Assembly: GCF_023347235.1 (NCBI RefSeq)
Contig: NZ_CP094467.1
Location: 1,860,001-1,924,000 of the forward strand
Length of the DNA: 64,000 nucleotides
Source of the DNA: Faecalibacterium sp. I4-1-79
Lineage (GTDB): Bacteria > Bacillota > Clostridia > Oscillospirales > Ruminococcaceae
Direction of reading: 5' to 3'
Part shown: positions 52,180-60,940 of the stretch, in pieces
How positions within the stretch are numbered: the first letter of the stretch is position 1
Layout of the letters: the number at the start of each line of letters is the position of its first letter
Notes under the pieces: generated by a model
What the model was told of the DNA's origin: nothing
Seen by the model: the letters and a program-made list of their open reading frames with translations, nothing else
Database searches by the model: none
Position numbers and translations under genes: made by a program

Positions 52180-53697
52180 TTACACCTTGCCTCCGTGCAG
52201 ATCGGCGTACATCCGGGAGCGGCACTCGGCCACTGCGGGGGTCATGTTGACGTAGTGTTTGTGGGGGCACTCCAGACGCAGCTCGCTCTCCCAAGTCTCC
52301 TCGGTGAGCTGCTTTGCAATATAGGCCTTCTTTTCTGCAATAGAGGGCAGGTCAATGGCCAGCTCGCCACACAGAATATGCGGCACCAACAGCGGGCGCA
52401 CAGCGGTGGGGGTAAAGGTGATGGTGCGCTCGATGGCGTCCGAGTCCAGATTGACCATGGTGACAGGCTTACCAGCCTCGATGACCTCGCCGTCCATGGC
52501 AATCAGGTCGCACTGTGCCTGACCGTTTTCATCGTACAGACGCCACGGCATCTTCTTGCCCGGGATGATGGCCTTGCTGGCGGAGTCCGAGCACTTCATC
52601 TTGGGGGTGTAGCCGCCGTCCGGCTTCTTCACTGCCACCAACTTGTATACGCCGCCGAACACGGGGTCGGAGGCAGAAGTGATGAGGTTTTCGCCCACGC
52701 CGTAGGAGTCGAAGTGTGCGTGCTCGTACAGTTCCATGTTGGCGATTTTCTTCTCGTCCAGACCGTTGGAGGCTACCAGCTTGATGTAGGGCTTACCGGC
52801 GGCATCCAGTGCCTTGCGCAGCCGCTTGGAGCCGCGGGCAAGGTCGCCGGAGTCGATGCGGGCGCTCTTGACACGACGGTTGGGATCGTTGGGGTATTTC
52901 TCAATGAGATAATCGTCCAGCTTGATCAGGTTGGGCAGACCGCTTTCCATAATATTATAGGTATCCAGTAGCAGGCTGACCGAATCCGGGTAGGTATCGG
53001 CAAAGGCCTTGAAGGCATCGAACTCGGTGGGGAAAAACTCGATAAAGCTGTGTGCCACGGTGCCCACGGCCTTGACCTCTGCACCGAACTTCATCTCGGC
53101 CAGACAGTTGGCCGTGCCGATGCAGCCGCCCAGCACTGCTGCGTAAGCGCCATCGTTACCGGCGCTCTCTCCCTGTGCGCGGCGGGTGCCGAACTCCATG
53201 ACGCTGCGGGGGGTGTGGGTGTTCAGACCGGTAACGCGGGTGGCCTTGGTGGCGATCAGGCTATGGAAGTTCATGGTCTGCAGCAGGTAGGTCTCGATCA
53301 GGATCGCGCCCACCAGATCGCACTCGATACGCACCATCTGCACATGGGGGTAGCAGACCGTGCCCTCGGGCAGGGCGTACATATCACCCTTCCACTTGTA
53401 GGTGCGCAGATACTCGCAGAACTCCTCGCTCATGCCCTTGGTGCGCAGCCAGTGGATATCCTGCTCATTGAAGTGATAGTCCAGCAAAAAGCGGGTCAGC
53501 TTGCGCTGGCCTGCGCTGATGGAATAGCCCTGATTGTCCGGGTTTTTGCGGAAGAACATATCAAACACCAGCGTGGTATCCTTAAAACCATGCAGGAACA
53601 GGCAGTTTGCCATGGTGAATTCGTAAAAGTCCACCACCATCGCGGGGTTATCGTAGTCCTCGTCAGGGATATAAGGCTCGACCTTGATCTCGTTCAT
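52180..53697 (-). CDS. pncB: Nicotinate phosphoribosyltransferase
   Basis: Converts nicotinate and PRPP to nicotinate mononucleotide in NAD salvage. 505 aa. Landmarks: VVDFYEFTMANCLFLHGF near residue 22, FGTRRAQGES near residue 170 (phosphate site), VGTVAHSFIEFF with the catalytic His near residue 215, and DSGDLARGSKRLRKAL. AGAGAGG precedes the ATG. Own promoter at 53808. Confidence 0.94.
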   Translation of the reverse strand: MNEIKVEPYIPDEDYDNPAMVVDFYEFTMANCLFLHGFKDTTLVFDMFFRKNPDNQGYSISAGQRKLTRFLLDYHFNEQDIHWLRTKGMSEEFCEYLRTYKWKGDMYALPEGTVCYPHVQMVRIECDLVGAILIETYLLQTMNFHSLIATKATRVTGLNTHTPRSVMEFGTRRAQGESAGNDGAYAAVLGGCIGTANCLAEMKFGAEVKAVGTVAHSFIEFFPTEFDAFKAFADTYPDSVSLLLDTYNIMESGLPNLIKLDDYLIEKYPNDPNRRVKSARIDSGDLARGSKRLRKALDAAGKPYIKLVASNGLDEKKIANMELYEHAHFDSYGVGENLITSASDPVFGGVYKLVAVKKPDGGYTPKMKCSDSASKAIIPGKKMPWRLYDENGQAQCDLIAMDGEVIEAGKPVTMVNLDSDAIERTITFTPTAVRPLLVPHILCGELAIDLPSIAEKKAYIAKQLTEETWESELRLECPHKHYVNMTPAVAECRSRMYADLHGGKV

Positions 53698-53801
53698 GAA
53701 CGTTTTCCTCTCTATTTATGCCCAGCGCGGGGGTCTTCCCCGCTGCGCCGCCTGCCGCTTGCCCGGCAGGGGGATCTGCCGCCCTGTCAAGACAGAGCGT
53801 T
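53698..53801 (-). other. GC-rich structured leader of pncB
   Basis: About 100 bases between the predicted start and the ATG with successive hairpins: CTGT-CTTG-ACAG, CGGCAG-ATCCCC-CTGCCG and CAGCGGGG-AAGA-CCCCCGCGCTG. No T run follows. It may be a regulatory leader, but I recognise no class. Confidence 0.4.
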
Positions 53802-53807
53802 TCTACC

Positions 53808-53836
53808 ATGATAGCACGATTTCCCTGCCTGTGCAA
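53808..53836 (-). promoter_or_regulatory. Promoter of pncB
   Basis: Minus strand: -35 TTGCAC (53831-53836), 17-base spacer, -10 TATCAT (53808-53813). Confidence 0.72.
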
Positions 53837-53845
53837 GTATTTTTG

Positions 53846-53889
53846 TGCAAAAAGAGACCGCTGCACAAACGCTGTGCAGCGGTCTCTTT
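53846..53889 (-). terminator. Terminator of guaB
   Basis: AGAGACCGCTGCACA with TGTGCAGCGGTCTCT (15 bp) then T5 on the minus strand. Confidence 0.9.
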
Positions 53890-53919
53890 GTTCAAAGTAA
53901 TCGCTTGCTCAGAACAGGC

Positions 53920-55434
53920 TTAGCCGTTCATGATGCTGGGGGTGGCGTTCTTCAGCACAACGTCGTGGCTGCCGCCCTCCACGATGGAGGTAGAGGAAAC
54001 AACGGTCAGCTTGGCCTTCTGCTGCAGCTCGGGGATGGACAGAGCGCCGCAGTTGCACATGGTGCTCTTCACCTTGTACAGGGTGGTCTGCACGCCGTCC
54101 GCCAGAGGACCGGCGTAAGGCACATAGCTGTCCACGCCCTCCTCAAAGCTCAGCTTGGTGGAGCCGCCCAGATCGTAGCGCTGCCAGTTGCGGGCACGGT
54201 TGGAGCCTTCGCCCCAGTACTCCTTCATATACTGGCCATTGATGCGCACCTTGTTCGTGGGGCTCTCGTCAAAGCGGGCAAAGTAACGGCCCAGCATCAC
54301 AAAGTCTGCGCCCATAGCCAGCGCGAGGGTGATGTGGTAGTCGTGGACGATGCCGCCGTCGGAGCAGATGGGCACATAGATGCCGGTCTCCTTGTAGTAC
54401 TCGTCACGAGCCTTGGCGACCTCGATGACAGCGGTAGCCTGACCACGGCCGATGCCCTTGGTCTCACGGGTGATGCAGATGGAGCCGCCGCCGATGCCGA
54501 TCTTTACGAAGTCTGCACCAGCCTCAGCGAGGAAGCGGAAGCCCTCGGCGTCCACCACGTTGCCGGCACCCACCTTGACGGTGTCGCCGTAGTGCTCGCG
54601 GATCCAGCCGATGGTGCGGCTCTGCCACTCGGAGTAGCCCTCGGAGGAGTCGATGCACAGCACATCCACACCGGCCTCTACCAGTGCGGGCACGCGCTGG
54701 GCGTAGTCGCGGGTATTGATACCGGCACCTACAACGTAGCTCTTGTTCTTGTCCAGCAGCTCGTTGACGTTTGCCTTGTGGGAATCGTAGTCCTTGCGGA
54801 ATACCATATACACCAGATTGCCCTCGGCATCCACCAGCGGCAGGGTGTTGATCTTGTTGTCCCAGATGATGTTGTTGCAGTCGTGCAGAGAGGTGTTGGC
54901 CGGAGCGGTGACCAGCTTTTCAACGGGGGTCATAAAAGTGGTAACGCAGGCATCGTCCGGGGTGTGGTTGATGCGGTAATCGCGGGAGGCCACGATGCCC
55001 AGCAGCTTGCCGTTAGGAGTTCCGTCGGCAGTGATGGCGATGGTGGAGTGGCCGGTGCGTGCCTTCAGCTCCAGCACATCATGCAGGGTGGCGGTGGGAG
55101 CCAGATTGGAATCGGACACCACATAACCGGCCTTGAAGCTCTTGACGCGGCGCACCATGGCAGCCTCGTTCTCGATGCTCTGAGAGCCATAGATAAAGGA
55201 AACGCCGCCCTGACGAGCCAGTGCAATGGCCAGCTTATCGCCGGAGACCGACTGCATGATGGCGCTGATCATGGGGATATTCATCTGCAGCGGGCACTCC
55301 TCCTGCCCCTTGCGGTACTTGACCAGCGGGGTCTTCAGGCTGACCGCCGTGGGCACATTCTCCGCAGAGGAATAGCCGGGGACCAGCAGGTACTCGCCAA
55401 AGGTGCGGGAAGGTTCTTCGTAGAAATAAGCCAT
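53920..55434 (-). CDS. guaB: IMP dehydrogenase
   Basis: Rate-limiting step of GMP synthesis: IMP + NAD+ to XMP. 504 aa with the TIM barrel, catalytic Cys in [19 protein letters not shown], and a tandem CBS pair inserted after about residue 100 ([22 protein letters not shown]...). The flap part is [18 protein letters not shown]. The start at 55434 reads MAYFYEEPS and follows AAAAGGAG; a TTG six bases upstream is rejected. Confidence 0.93.
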   Translation of the reverse strand: MAYFYEEPSRTFGEYLLVPGYSSAENVPTAVSLKTPLVKYRKGQEECPLQMNIPMISAIMQSVSGDKLAIALARQGGVSFIYGSQSIENEAAMVRRVKSFKAGYVVSDSNLAPTATLHDVLELKARTGHSTIAITADGTPNGKLLGIVASRDYRINHTPDDACVTTFMTPVEKLVTAPANTSLHDCNNIIWDNKINTLPLVDAEGNLVYMVFRKDYDSHKANVNELLDKNKSYVVGAGINTRDYAQRVPALVEAGVDVLCIDSSEGYSEWQSRTIGWIREHYGDTVKVGAGNVVDAEGFRFLAEAGADFVKIGIGGGSICITRETKGIGRGQATAVIEVAKARDEYYKETGIYVPICSDGGIVHDYHITLALAMGADFVMLGRYFARFDESPTNKVRINGQYMKEYWGEGSNRARNWQRYDLGGSTKLSFEEGVDSYVPYAGPLADGVQTTLYKVKSTMCNCGALSIPELQQKAKLTVVSSTSIVEGGSHDVVLKNATPSIMNG

Positions 55435-55512
55435 AATCAAACTCCTTTTCTCTTAACGCATCCGATACAAATCAGCATCAAAATCATTCATGTTTGCTGC
55501 CTATAAATTGAT

Positions 55513-55540
55513 TGTATATACTTTACCACAAAGCCCGCAA
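55513..55540 (-). promoter_or_regulatory. Possible guaB promoter
   Basis: Minus strand: -35 TTGCGG (55535-55540), 16-base spacer, -10 TATACA (55513-55518). Confidence 0.5.
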
Positions 55541-55678
55541 GAATACAAACCCCTGCCGCGCCAAACTTTATAATTGTCCTTTGCGGAAAAACAGACAAAT
55601 TGCCAAGCGTTTTCAGGCATTGGTCATACTTTGATTTTTGAAGTATCACTTTTGCGGGCAAAGCAGGGCTTACAGAAT

Positions 55679-55717
55679 GCAAAAAAGCTCGTCCAGAATA
55701 CCGGACGAGCCCTTTTG
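55679..55717 (-). terminator. Terminator of the candidate ncRNA
   Basis: GCTCGTCC with GGACGAGC around an 8-base loop and T6 on the minus strand; no protein gene on this strand ends here. Confidence 0.82.
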
Positions 55718-55860
55718 CACACGAAGCGGGACACTGCCTGTGCGGCGCATGGATCATAGCTGTGAAGGAGAACAGCCGGAGGAGGAGGATCCGCGCCCAG
55801 TATCCCAAAAACAAGAAGAAAAAGATTTCACACACAGCCTTGGGGCTTTGCCCTTGCTGT
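55679..55860 (-). ncRNA. Candidate structured non-coding RNA, about 180 nt
   Basis: A promoter (55867-55895) and a strong terminator (55679-55717) on the same strand bracket about 180 bases with no credible gene. The body folds strongly: minus-strand GGGATACTG (55806-55798) pairs with CAGTGTCCC (55736-55728), then GGCGC and GATCC pair with their partners inside (55797-55788 with 55755-55744, AT bulge), and GCTGT/ACAGC closes the tip (55776-55759). A large pyrimidine-rich bubble lies outside. Size and shape resemble 6S RNA, but no sequence signature proves this; an extended guaB leader is the alternative. Confidence 0.6.
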
Positions 55861-55866
55861 AACCAT

Positions 55867-55895
55867 ATTGTAACTCTTTTGAAACCATTTTGCAA
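55867..55895 (-). promoter_or_regulatory. Promoter of the candidate ncRNA
   Basis: Minus strand: -35 TTGCAA (55890-55895), 17-base spacer, -10 TACAAT (55867-55872). Confidence 0.75.
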
Positions 55896-55995
55896 TAGGG
55901 TTTTGTAATTTTTTTGTAATTTATTTTGTTAACTTTTTATGTCCTGCCCCGCCGGGCTGCCGCAAACATCATTTTCCTTTTTGTACCCGATATGG

Positions 55996-56001
55996 TATAC
56001 T
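55996..56001 (+). promoter_or_regulatory. Extended -10 element before the NadX-like gene
   Basis: TGGTATACT about 50 bases upstream of the ATG; the -35 is weak. Confidence 0.5.
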
Positions 56002-56050
56002 GGCTATGAATATGCTGCCACAGGCAGAAAAAAGGAGTTTAGGATACGGT

Positions 56051-56851
56051 ATGAAAACAAAATTGGGTATTGTGGGCTGCGGTTTTCTGGGCAACATCGT
56101 GGCTGACGCGTGGAAAAAGGGTCTGCTGCCGGACTACGAGCTGGTGGGCGTGACCAGCCGCACCCGCGCCTCGGCCGAAAAGACCGCCGCCAATGTCGGC
56201 TGCACCGTCTGCGAGGACGTGGACGCACTGCTGGCACTTGAGCCGGAGTACATCGTGGAGGCTGCCTCGGTGGAGTCGGTGCGCGCCATGGCCATCTCCG
56301 TGCTGAAGCGGGGCGTCAATCTGGTCATTCTATCCATCGGTGCCTTTGCGGATCTGGATTTCTACGCACAGGTCAAGGCTGCCGCCGTGGAGGGCGGTGC
56401 CAAGGTGCATCTGGCCAGCGGTGCCATCGGCGGCTTTGATGTACTGCAGACTGTCACCCTGATGGCGCAGGCGCAGGGCCTGCCGGAGACTGCCGGCATC
56501 GAGACCCATACCGGTGCAAAAGGCTTCCGCAACACCCCGGTGTGGGCAGAGCATTTGCTGACCGACACCAAAAAGACCACCGTGTTCACCGGCAACGCAA
56601 AGCAGGCCATTGCCACCTTCCCCCGCCGGGTGAACGTGGCTGTGGCTACCTCTCTGGCCACCACCGGCCCCGAGATCACCGGCGTGACCATGCACTCCGT
56701 GCCCGGCTGGGTGGGCGACGACCACTGCATCACCGCCGAGATCGAGGGCGTGAAGGCTGTGGTGGATATCTGCTCTTCCACCAGCGCCATTGCGGGCTGG
56801 AGCGCCGTCTCCCTGCTGCGCAATCTGGCCTCGCCCGTTTGCTTCTATTAA
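56051..56851 (+). CDS. Aspartate dehydrogenase-like protein (NadX/DUF108 family)
   Basis: A 266-residue Rossmann oxidoreductase: KLGIVGCGFLGNIVADAW (NAD site, residues 4-21), VEAASVESVRAM near residue 76, and the family hallmark HLASGAIGGFDVLQTV near residue 125. NadX oxidises L-aspartate to iminoaspartate for NAD synthesis, but no nadA or nadC is adjacent and the partner gene is a degenerate dehydrogenase, so another substrate is possible. The ATG at 56051 has AGGA seven bases ahead; an earlier in-frame ATG at 56006 lies next to the -10 element. Confidence 0.83.
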   Translation: MKTKLGIVGCGFLGNIVADAWKKGLLPDYELVGVTSRTRASAEKTAANVGCTVCEDVDALLALEPEYIVEAASVESVRAMAISVLKRGVNLVILSIGAFADLDFYAQVKAAAVEGGAKVHLASGAIGGFDVLQTVTLMAQAQGLPETAGIETHTGAKGFRNTPVWAEHLLTDTKKTTVFTGNAKQAIATFPRRVNVAVATSLATTGPEITGVTMHSVPGWVGDDHCITAEIEGVKAVVDICSSTSAIAGWSAVSLLRNLASPVCFY

Positions 56852-56869
56852 TATAAGGAGGAGTCTGCC

Positions 56870-57766
56870 ATGTTTGAAAAGCTTGTTGCCATTGAGCCTG
56901 TCAGCCTGATTCCCTCTGCCGAGGAAGAGCTGCACCGCTACGCCAAAGAGGTGGTGCTGTACCGGGACGTGCCCGGCAGTGACGCCGAAATGGTGCGCCG
57001 TATCGGAGACGCCGATGCCGTGCTGCTGAGTTATACCTCCCGCATGGGCAAGGAAGTCATTGCGCAGTGCCCCAACATCCGCTATATCGGCATGTGCTGC
57101 AGCCTGTACTCTGAGGAGAGTGCCAATGTGGATATCGCCTACGCACGCACCCGGGGCATCCAGGTGTTGGGCATCCGGGATTACGGCGACCGCGGCGTTG
57201 TGGAGTACGTTCTGCACGAGCTGACCGGCCTGCTGCACGGCTTTGGGATGCCCATGCTGCGGGACGAGCCGGTGGAGATCACCGGTCTGAAGGTTGGCAT
57301 CGTGGGTCTGGGCGTTTCCGGTCGGATGATCGCCGATGCGCTGCAATTTATGGGCGCAGAGATCAGCTACTTTGCCCGCAGCGCAAAGCCGGACGCCGAG
57401 GCTGCCGGTATGACCTTCAAGCCCCTGCCCCAGCTGCTGGCGGACAGCGAGGTAGTGTTCACCTGCCTGAACAAGAACGTACTGCTGCTGGGCGAAACCG
57501 AGTTTGCCCAGCTGGGTGCAGGTAAGGTGCTGTTCAACACCTCCATCGGCCCCGGCTTTGACTCCGCTGCACTGGAAAAGTGGCTCGATCTGCCCGGCAC
57601 CCGCTTCTTCTGCGACACCCGCGCCGCGGCAGGCCCCGTGGCAGAGGACTTCTTTGCCCGGGAAAACGTGCGCTGCGCTAATGTGTCCGCAGGCCGCACC
57701 AAGCAGGCCTTCGTGCTGCTGAGCAAAAAGGTGCTGGATAACATCCGCACCGCACTGAGCGAGTAA
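56870..57766 (+). CDS. D-2-hydroxyacid dehydrogenase homologue lacking the catalytic triad
   Basis: A 298-residue protein with both domains of the family and an intact NAD-binding loop (VGIVGLGVSGRMIADAL, near residue 145). The three catalytic positions are changed: Arg of NTARG is Ile (NTSIGPGFD, near residue 225), the Glu region DVFEQEP reads CDTRAAAGP, and the His of TPHIAG is Ser (ANVSAGRT). A normal hydride transfer on 2-hydroxyacids is therefore unlikely. AAGGAGG precedes the ATG, 18 bases after the NadX-like gene; the two form an operon. It may be a sensor, a subunit of the NadX-like protein or a new enzyme. Confidence 0.85.
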   Translation: MFEKLVAIEPVSLIPSAEEELHRYAKEVVLYRDVPGSDAEMVRRIGDADAVLLSYTSRMGKEVIAQCPNIRYIGMCCSLYSEESANVDIAYARTRGIQVLGIRDYGDRGVVEYVLHELTGLLHGFGMPMLRDEPVEITGLKVGIVGLGVSGRMIADALQFMGAEISYFARSAKPDAEAAGMTFKPLPQLLADSEVVFTCLNKNVLLLGETEFAQLGAGKVLFNTSIGPGFDSAALEKWLDLPGTRFFCDTRAAAGPVAEDFFARENVRCANVSAGRTKQAFVLLSKKVLDNIRTALSE

Positions 57767-57794
57767 GCGGTGCATTTTGCGCAGCCTGTTTTTC

Positions 57795-57823
57795 TTGCAT
57801 CTTTTCCCCGATTGTGGTATGCT
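57795..57823 (+). promoter_or_regulatory. Promoter of the thiD-tenA operon
   Basis: -35 TTGCAT (57795-57800), 17-base spacer, TG-extended -10 TATGCT (57818-57823). Transcription would start near 57830, just before the riboswitch. Confidence 0.7.
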
Positions 57824-57836
57824 TTCTATTATAAAA

Positions 57837-57920
57837 AGGGAGCCCGCGCAAAGCGGGCTGAGAGTGGGCTGTACTGCCCTGACCTGTGACCTGATTTGGA
57901 TCATGCCAACGTAGGGAGAT
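57837..57920 (+). promoter_or_regulatory. TPP riboswitch (THI element)
   Basis: Conserved parts are present in order: GGGAGCCC, GCGGGCTGAGAG, GCCCTGACC, ACCTGATTTGGATCATGCC, AACGTAGGGAG. The CTGAGA and CTGAT-TGGAT-ATGCCA-CGTAGGG blocks are diagnostic. It precedes thiD and tenA. Confidence 0.96.
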
Positions 57921-57934
57921 AGCGCTTTTATCTG

Positions 57935-57969
57935 CGGATATGTCTTTGCGGGCATATCCGCATTTTTGC
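57935..57969 (+). terminator. Riboswitch-controlled terminator
   Basis: GCGGATATG pairs with CATATCCGC (loop TCTTTGCGGG), then ATTTTTG, just downstream of the aptamer and 20 bases before thiD. TPP binding should favour it. Confidence 0.88.
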
Positions 57970-57989
57970 TGTAAAGGAGCATTTTATCC

Positions 57990-58790
57990 ATGAAAACTGC
58001 ATTGACCATTGCCGGCAGTGATTCCAGCGGCGGCGCCGGGATCCAGGCCGATATCAAGACCATGACCGCCAACGGCGTGTTTGCCATGAGCGCCATTACC
58101 GCCTTGACGGCACAGAACACCACCGGTGTGACCGCCATTTTTGACACCACGCCGCAGTTTCTGGCACAGCAGCTCGATGCCGTGTTCACCGATATCTACC
58201 CCGATGCGGTAAAGATCGGCATGGTATCCTCTGCCCCGCTCATCGACACCATCGCCGAGCGGCTGCACTTCTACGGCGCAAAGCACATCGTGGTAGACCC
58301 TGTGATGGTGGCCACCTCCGGCGCAAAGCTGCTGCAGGACGATGCCGTGCAGGCGCTGACCGCAAAGCTGCTGCCGCTGGCTGAGGTGCTTACCCCCAAC
58401 ATCCCGGAGGCTGAGATCTTGTCCGGCATGAGCATTGCAAACGCTGCCGACATGGAAGCTGCTGCCCGCACCATCAGCGAGCGCTACGGCTGCGCCGTGC
58501 TGTGCAAAGGCGGTCACCAGATCAACGACGCTGACGATCTGCTGTGGCGCGGTGGCACCGGCAAGTGGTTCAAGGGCAAGCGCATTGCAAACCCCAACAC
58601 CCACGGCACCGGCTGCACCCTGTCCAGCGCCATCGCCTCCAATCTTGCCAAGGGCTACGACCTTGACACCGCCGTGGAGCGCGCCAAGGCCTACATTTCC
58701 GGCTGTCTGTCTGCCATGCTGGATTTAGGACACGGCTCCGGGCCCATGGATCACACCTTCAACCTGAAGGGAGATTTTGTCCGTGACTGA
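57990..58790 (+). CDS. thiD: Hydroxymethylpyrimidine / phosphomethylpyrimidine kinase
   Basis: Ribokinase-fold enzyme that phosphorylates HMP and HMP-P in thiamine synthesis. 266 aa. Opening ALTIAGSDSSGGAGIQADIKT and VVDPVMVATSGAKLL are family motifs, with the catalytic NTHGTGCTLSSAIA near residue 208. AAAGGAG precedes the ATG by about 11 bases. Under TPP riboswitch control. Confidence 0.95.
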   Translation: MKTALTIAGSDSSGGAGIQADIKTMTANGVFAMSAITALTAQNTTGVTAIFDTTPQFLAQQLDAVFTDIYPDAVKIGMVSSAPLIDTIAERLHFYGAKHIVVDPVMVATSGAKLLQDDAVQALTAKLLPLAEVLTPNIPEAEILSGMSIANAADMEAAARTISERYGCAVLCKGGHQINDADDLLWRGGTGKWFKGKRIANPNTHGTGCTLSSAIASNLAKGYDLDTAVERAKAYISGCLSAMLDLGHGSGPMDHTFNLKGDFVRD

Positions 58791-59460
58791 CCTGCCCTTT
58801 GTTTCGGCGCTGGTACAGGCCGACCTGCCTGTGTGGGAACAGTGTTTGCAGACCGAGTTTTTGCAAAAGATGGAGAACGGCACCCTGAGCAAGGACTGCT
58901 TTAAAAGCTACCTTGTGGAGGACAGCCTGTATCTGCGGGAGTACGCCAAAATTTTTGCGTGGGGCATGACCAAGGCCACCACCATGGCTGCCATGCGTAC
59001 CTACTATTCCCTGCTGTCCTTTGTGCAGGAGAACGAGGACCTGACCCGGCTGCGATATCTGGAAGAGTACGGTCTGCGCGAGGCGGATATCCAAGCCCTG
59101 CCCCTGCGCCCGGAAAGCCGCGCCTATCTGGACTGCATGATCGACGCTGCCCGCAACGGCGAGGGCGAAGCCGAGTGCCTGATGGCCTGCCTGCCCTGTA
59201 TGCTGAGCTACGGCTGGCTGTTCCAGAAGCTTTTGCAGCGTTCCCCCGCCGTAAAGGACACCTACTACGGCCCGCTGGTGCTGGACTACGCCGGCCCCGG
59301 CTACGATGCCGCCTGCCGCGCATGGGCAGAGAGAGCCGAGGTAGCCTGCACCGGCCTTTCGCCGGAGCGCGCCGCCCGCTGCCGCGCAATCTTCCGCGCC
59401 TGCTCGGAGCACGAGCTGCACTTCTGGGAAATGTGCGCCACACCCCGGACGGATATTTAA
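58783..59460 (+). CDS. tenA: Thiaminase II / aminopyrimidine aminohydrolase (TenA)
   Basis: A 225-residue TenA: the all-helical fold is shown by LVEDSLYLREYAKIFAWGM, CLPCMLSYGWLFQKLL (active-site Cys region) and the C-terminal SEHELHFWEMC (catalytic Glu). It salvages HMP from degraded thiamine, feeding ThiD. The GTG at 58783 is chosen, nine bases after GGGAG; it overlaps the thiD stop. A TTG at 58777 is too close to the ribosome site. Confidence 0.92.
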   Translation: MTDLPFVSALVQADLPVWEQCLQTEFLQKMENGTLSKDCFKSYLVEDSLYLREYAKIFAWGMTKATTMAAMRTYYSLLSFVQENEDLTRLRYLEEYGLREADIQALPLRPESRAYLDCMIDAARNGEGEAECLMACLPCMLSYGWLFQKLLQRSPAVKDTYYGPLVLDYAGPGYDAACRAWAERAEVACTGLSPERAARCRAIFRACSEHELHFWEMCATPRTDI

Positions 59461-59476
59461 GAATAAATATAGAGAA

Positions 59477-59514
59477 CCCGGAAGGTCCGCAGACCTTCCG
59501 GGTTCTCTTCTTAT
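59477..59514. terminator. Terminator after tenA (bidirectional)
   Basis: GAGAACCCGGAAGGTC pairs with GACCTTCCGGGTTCTC around CGCA, then TTC TTAT. Confidence 0.85.
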
Positions 59515-59521
59515 AAAATCT

Positions 59522-60940
59522 TTATCGCAGCACCGAGATTTCCTCGATGCCGTAGCGCTGCATCAGGGCGATGGCCGCCGGGGTGATCTCCTCGCCGCTG
59601 ACCGCCACGGGGATGGCGGGCGGACAGGATACCGTAGGCATAGCACACACCCGTCCCAGTGCCTTGTGCACCGGGACGCGCACCTGTGCGCCCAGCACCG
59701 CCTGCCGGATGGTGCAGCGCTGCACCGCCTGCTGCTGCAAGGCGGCAAACTCTCCTGCCCGGTTCTCGGGGCGGGGCAGTCCGGCGGGCACGGCAGTCAG
59801 AAGCTGTTCCAGCGCCGTTTGCAGGCGTTCAAAGTCCTGCGGCGGGTTTTCCGGGGTGAACATCAGCACCACATAGCGGGGGTCGGCGTACTCGCACTCC
59901 AGCTGTGCGCGGCGCAAGGATTCCGCCAGCGCTGTGCCGGTGCAGCCAAGGGCGGCGGCATCCAGTGTGAGCTTCATCGGCTCCTGCTGTGCCCCGGCAA
60001 CTGCCAGTGGCACCGGGCACTGCCGCGCCGCTGCGGCCTTATTCAGGCTGCGGCGCAGACCTTCCAGCGCGGCGCAGCACTGTGACAGCCGCTGAGGGTA
60101 GTCCCCTGCCAGCACCGCGTTGCAGGCATCCAGCGATTGCAGAATCAGGTAGGAAGGGCTGGTGGAACCGAACAGTGCCAGCGCCCCCCGCACGGCCGCT
60201 TCGTCCTGCACAGGGGCATCGTGCGCCAGATGCAGATACGCGCCGCCGGTGACCGCCGGCAGAGTCTTGTGGGCAGAGTCGCAGCACATGGCCGCGCCCT
60301 GCGCGATGGGGTGGCAGTTTTGCGGTAGAAAGCGCAGATAGGCTCCGTGGGCGTTATCCACCAGCAGGGGCACGCCCTGCGCCCGGCAGACAGCGGCCAG
60401 CGCCGGGATGTCCTGCATCCCGCCCAGATAATCCGGGCTGGTGACGTACACACCAAAGGGGCTTATCCCCTGCTGCGCCAGCGCGTGCAAAGCCCCGGTC
60501 AGCGCTTCGGCTGTGACAGGGCAGCTGCACAGCGTACCCTCTGCCTGCGCAGACGGCCAAAGCCAGCAGATGTCAAAATCCAGCAGCGCCGCCGCGTAGA
60601 GCAGCGCTTTGTGGGCGTTGCGGGCAGCCAGCAGCACCGGGCGCTCGCCGTTTTGCGGTGCGCCTTGCAGCGCCAGAAACAGCATGGCGCGGATGCACTG
60701 GGACGAGCCCTCGGTGCTGTAATAGCTGTGCACCGTGCCAAACAGCCGGGTGGCGTTGGCTTCGCTTTCGGCAATAATGCCCTCCGGCGCGTAAAGTTCG
60801 TCTGCACCGCAGATCTCGGTGATATCCAGCGGCTCAAAGCCTAAAAGGCTCTGCCCCTTGTGGCCGGGCATGTGCAGCCGGGCGGTGCCGGACTGTGCAT
60901 AGCTGCGCACAAAATCCACGATGGGGGTGGTCATGCTCAT
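59522..60940 (-). CDS. Orn/Lys/Arg decarboxylase-family PLP enzyme
   Basis: A 472-residue short-form decarboxylase: the substrate motif ARLHMPGHKG (near residue 25), ICGADELYAPEG, YYSTEGSSQ (near residue 75), LLVDNAHGAYLRF and the PLP lysine in DSAHKTLPAVTGGAYL (near residue 225), then a C-terminal domain (about 355-472). Such proteins act as arginine, lysine or ornithine decarboxylases in polyamine synthesis; the substrate cannot be told. Its ATG overlaps the SCIFF maturase stop, so it is co-transcribed with it, a link worth noting. Confidence 0.9.
   Translation of the reverse strand: MSMTTPIVDFVRSYAQSGTARLHMPGHKGQSLLGFEPLDITEICGADELYAPEGIIAESEANATRLFGTVHSYYSTEGSSQCIRAMLFLALQGAPQNGERPVLLAARNAHKALLYAAALLDFDICWLWPSAQAEGTLCSCPVTAEALTGALHALAQQGISPFGVYVTSPDYLGGMQDIPALAAVCRAQGVPLLVDNAHGAYLRFLPQNCHPIAQGAAMCCDSAHKTLPAVTGGAYLHLAHDAPVQDEAAVRGALALFGSTSPSYLILQSLDACNAVLAGDYPQRLSQCCAALEGLRRSLNKAAAARQCPVPLAVAGAQQEPMKLTLDAAALGCTGTALAESLRRAQLECEYADPRYVVLMFTPENPPQDFERLQTALEQLLTAVPAGLPRPENRAGEFAALQQQAVQRCTIRQAVLGAQVRVPVHKALGRVCAMPTVSCPPAIPVAVSGEEITPAAIALMQRYGIEEISVLR

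Noticed and set aside
55748-55861. A 37-residue acidic peptide on the plus strand (MDHSCEGEQPEEED...)
   Set aside because: No ribosome binding site; the sequence is the complement of the structured-RNA hairpin.
55488-55895. A 135-residue minus-strand protein
   Set aside because: It spans the terminator and the structured RNA, has no ribosome binding site and shows no protein-like pattern.
56330-58189. A 619-codon open frame antisense to the NadX-like and dehydrogenase genes
   Set aside because: It would also read through the TPP riboswitch; both plus-strand genes are clear homologues.
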